The translations under genes were made by a program, and so were the position numbers. A stretch of DNA of 6,675 nt from Sphingobacteriaceae bacterium. Lineage in GTDB: Bacteria > Bacteroidota > Bacteroidia > Sphingobacteriales > Sphingobacteriaceae. Of this stretch, positions 5,574 to 6,675 are shown one piece after another. The stretch covers positions 1-6,675 of the forward strand of contig CANJWF010000068.1 of NCBI GenBank assembly GCA_947478315.1, given 5' to 3'. A model generated the notes under the pieces. The model saw only the letters and a program-made list of their open reading frames with translations. It ran no database searches and was not told the DNA's origin. Each line of letters begins with the position of its first letter. The first letter of the stretch is position 1.

Positions 5574-6542
5574 TTATATCCATTTGTAATTTACGATGTC
5601 TTTCGCATGGTAAGTGATTACTATACTTGCTCCTGCACGTGCAAAAGCGTACATATTTTCCATAACAACACGTTTTTCGTCAATCAATTTTGCATTTGCG
5701 GCATATTTGACCATAGCATATTCTCCTGAAACATTGTAACACGCAATTGGTAAATTACTCTCGAGATTTAAACGATGAATAACATCTAAATAGGCTAAAG
5801 CTGGTTTTACCATTAAAATATCTGCTCCTTCAGATTCATCTAACAAAGCCTCTCGCATGGCTTCATTAGCATTACGATAATCCATTTGATACGATTGGCG
5901 ATCGCCTTTAGTAGGTGCTGAATCGGCAGCTTCTCGAAACGGACCATAATAACCAGAAGCGTATTTAATGGCATAAGACATAATGGCTGTGTTTTGAAAA
6001 TAATTGGCATCTAAAAGTTGTCTTATTGCCAACACTCTACCATCCATCATGTCTGACGGAGCGACCATATCAGCTCCAGCTTGTGCATGACTTAATGCCA
6101 TTTTAGCCAAAACAGGCACTGTTAAATCGTTTTGTACATCATCATTTTGCAAAATACCGCAATGACCGTGTGTGGTATAAGCACAAGCGCATACATCTGT
6201 GATTAAGTAAATATCGTTTCCAAAGGTTTGTTTTAATTTCTTCACTGCATTAAAAACAATAGAACGTTCGTCGCAAGCTGACGACGCATCGTCAGTTTTT
6301 TGTTCTCCTACACCAAAAAGCAAAAACTTGGTTAATCCCATCTTAATACATGAATCTACCTCTCGCACCAACTCGTCTATTGAAAAATGGGACACGCCTG
6401 GCATAGCATTGATAGGATTGACAATTTTAGTACCAGATGTAACAAAAAATGGATATATGAGTGAATTTTTACTGAACTGTGTTTCAGCTACCATGTCTCT
6501 AACAATGGTATTTTTTCTTAACCGCCTTGGTCTAATTAGCAT
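5574..6542 (-). CDS. hemB: Porphobilinogen synthase (5-aminolevulinate dehydratase)
   Basis: This cytoplasmic enzyme condenses two molecules of 5-aminolevulinate into porphobilinogen, using the product of HemL. The 322 residues are the normal family length, and the start MLIRPRRLRKN is the usual N-terminus. Two active-site lysines are in place: K193 in SYAIKYAS and the Schiff-base K246 in LMVKPAL. The metal site is DVCACAYTTHGHCG (117-129), with C118, C120 and C128, the three-cysteine pattern of zinc-dependent enzymes rather than the aspartate-rich magnesium type. YGPFREAADSAP (199-210) and the GDRQSYQMD segment are also conserved. Enzymes of this family are usually octameric. The stop is TAA. 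It is the first gene of the minus-strand run hemB, hemL, kinase, regulator, and a promoter candidate sits immediately upstream. Confidence 0.98.
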   Translation of the reverse strand: MLIRPRRLRKNTIVRDMVAETQFSKNSLIYPFFVTSGTKIVNPINAMPGVSHFSIDELVREVDSCIKMGLTKFLLFGVGEQKTDDASSACDERSIVFNAVKKLKQTFGNDIYLITDVCACAYTTHGHCGILQNDDVQNDLTVPVLAKMALSHAQAGADMVAPSDMMDGRVLAIRQLLDANYFQNTAIMSYAIKYASGYYGPFREAADSAPTKGDRQSYQMDYRNANEAMREALLDESEGADILMVKPALAYLDVIHRLNLESNLPIACYNVSGEYAMVKYAANAKLIDEKRVVMENMYAFARAGASIVITYHAKDIVNYKWI

Positions 6543-6564
6543 AAGGTATTTTAATTTTATATGA

Positions 6565-6596
6565 CTATAATACTCTCTATGTAAAATGTTTACAAA
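6565..6596 (-). promoter_or_regulatory. Promoter candidate for hemB
   Basis: On the minus strand a perfect TTTG (6593-6596) is followed after 20 bases by TATTATAG (6565-6572), which matches four of the six fixed positions of TAnnTTTG. Spacing is ideal for the Bacteroidota housekeeping sigma factor. Transcription would start near 6558, leaving a short A-rich leader of about 16 bases before the hemB ATG, which is common in this phylum. Confidence 0.38.
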
Positions 6597-6609
6597 AACC
6601 GCAAATAAC

Positions 6610-6663
6610 CGAATTTATGCACTTTATATACACCTATTTATTTTAGTCCGACGAATTTAGGCA
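6610..6663. repeat. 12-bp direct repeats upstream of the hemB promoter
   Basis: CGAATTTATGCA (6610-6621) and CGAATTTAGGCA (6652-6663) match at 11 of 12 positions and begin exactly 42 bp apart, about four helical turns. They lie roughly 50 and 95 bases upstream of the predicted hemB transcription start, where an activator or repressor could bind twice on one face of the DNA. The gene to the right is outside the window, so they could belong to a divergent gene instead. The function is inferred only from spacing. Confidence 0.3.
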
Positions 6664-6675
6664 ATTTTCTTTGTT

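Noticed and set aside
6328..6564. A 78-residue reading frame on the plus strand with some hydrophobic residues
   Set aside because: It is the antisense shadow of the N-terminal part of hemB, whose family identity is certain.

Overview
The window is about 6.7 kb of AT-rich DNA from a member of the Bacteroidota. The low GC content, the near-absence of Shine-Dalgarno sequences, several promoter boxes of the Bacteroidota type (TAnnTTTG, sometimes with an upstream TTTG) and the character of the proteins all point to this phylum. I cannot place it reliably below that; Cytophagales- or Flavobacteriia-like is a guess.

The left part (1-2126) is regulatory and accessory. A TetR-family repressor gene (minus strand, 23-631) has a long perfect inverted repeat just upstream, and a second inverted repeat lies further out in a 420-base stretch without a gene. 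Next comes an unrecognised 97-residue protein on the minus strand (1052-1345) with a tandem 9-residue repeat. It is divergent, across 301 bases, from a short XRE-type repressor-like protein on the plus strand (1647-2126). The shared region has two operator-like dyads.

The right part (2195-6542) is entirely minus strand and looks like core genome. Read in the direction of transcription it holds hemB (porphobilinogen synthase), hemL (glutamate-1-semialdehyde aminomutase), then a two-component pair: a short membrane histidine kinase whose 3' end overlaps the start of an OmpR-type response regulator by 8 bases. HemL makes 5-aminolevulinate and HemB condenses two molecules of it to porphobilinogen, so these are neighbouring steps of the C5 tetrapyrrole pathway, although hemB is transcribed first. 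The gaps hemB-hemL (208 bases) and hemL-kinase (215 bases) are long enough for separate promoters. Nothing in the sequence proves that the kinase pair controls heme synthesis.

I see no tRNA, rRNA, CRISPR array, insertion sequence or clear phage gene. No unmistakable new system is present. The most interesting items are the operator and start-site arrangement of the TetR gene, the orphan 97-residue protein paired with the XRE regulator, the spaced repeats upstream of the TetR gene and of hemB, and the N-terminal extension of HemL.
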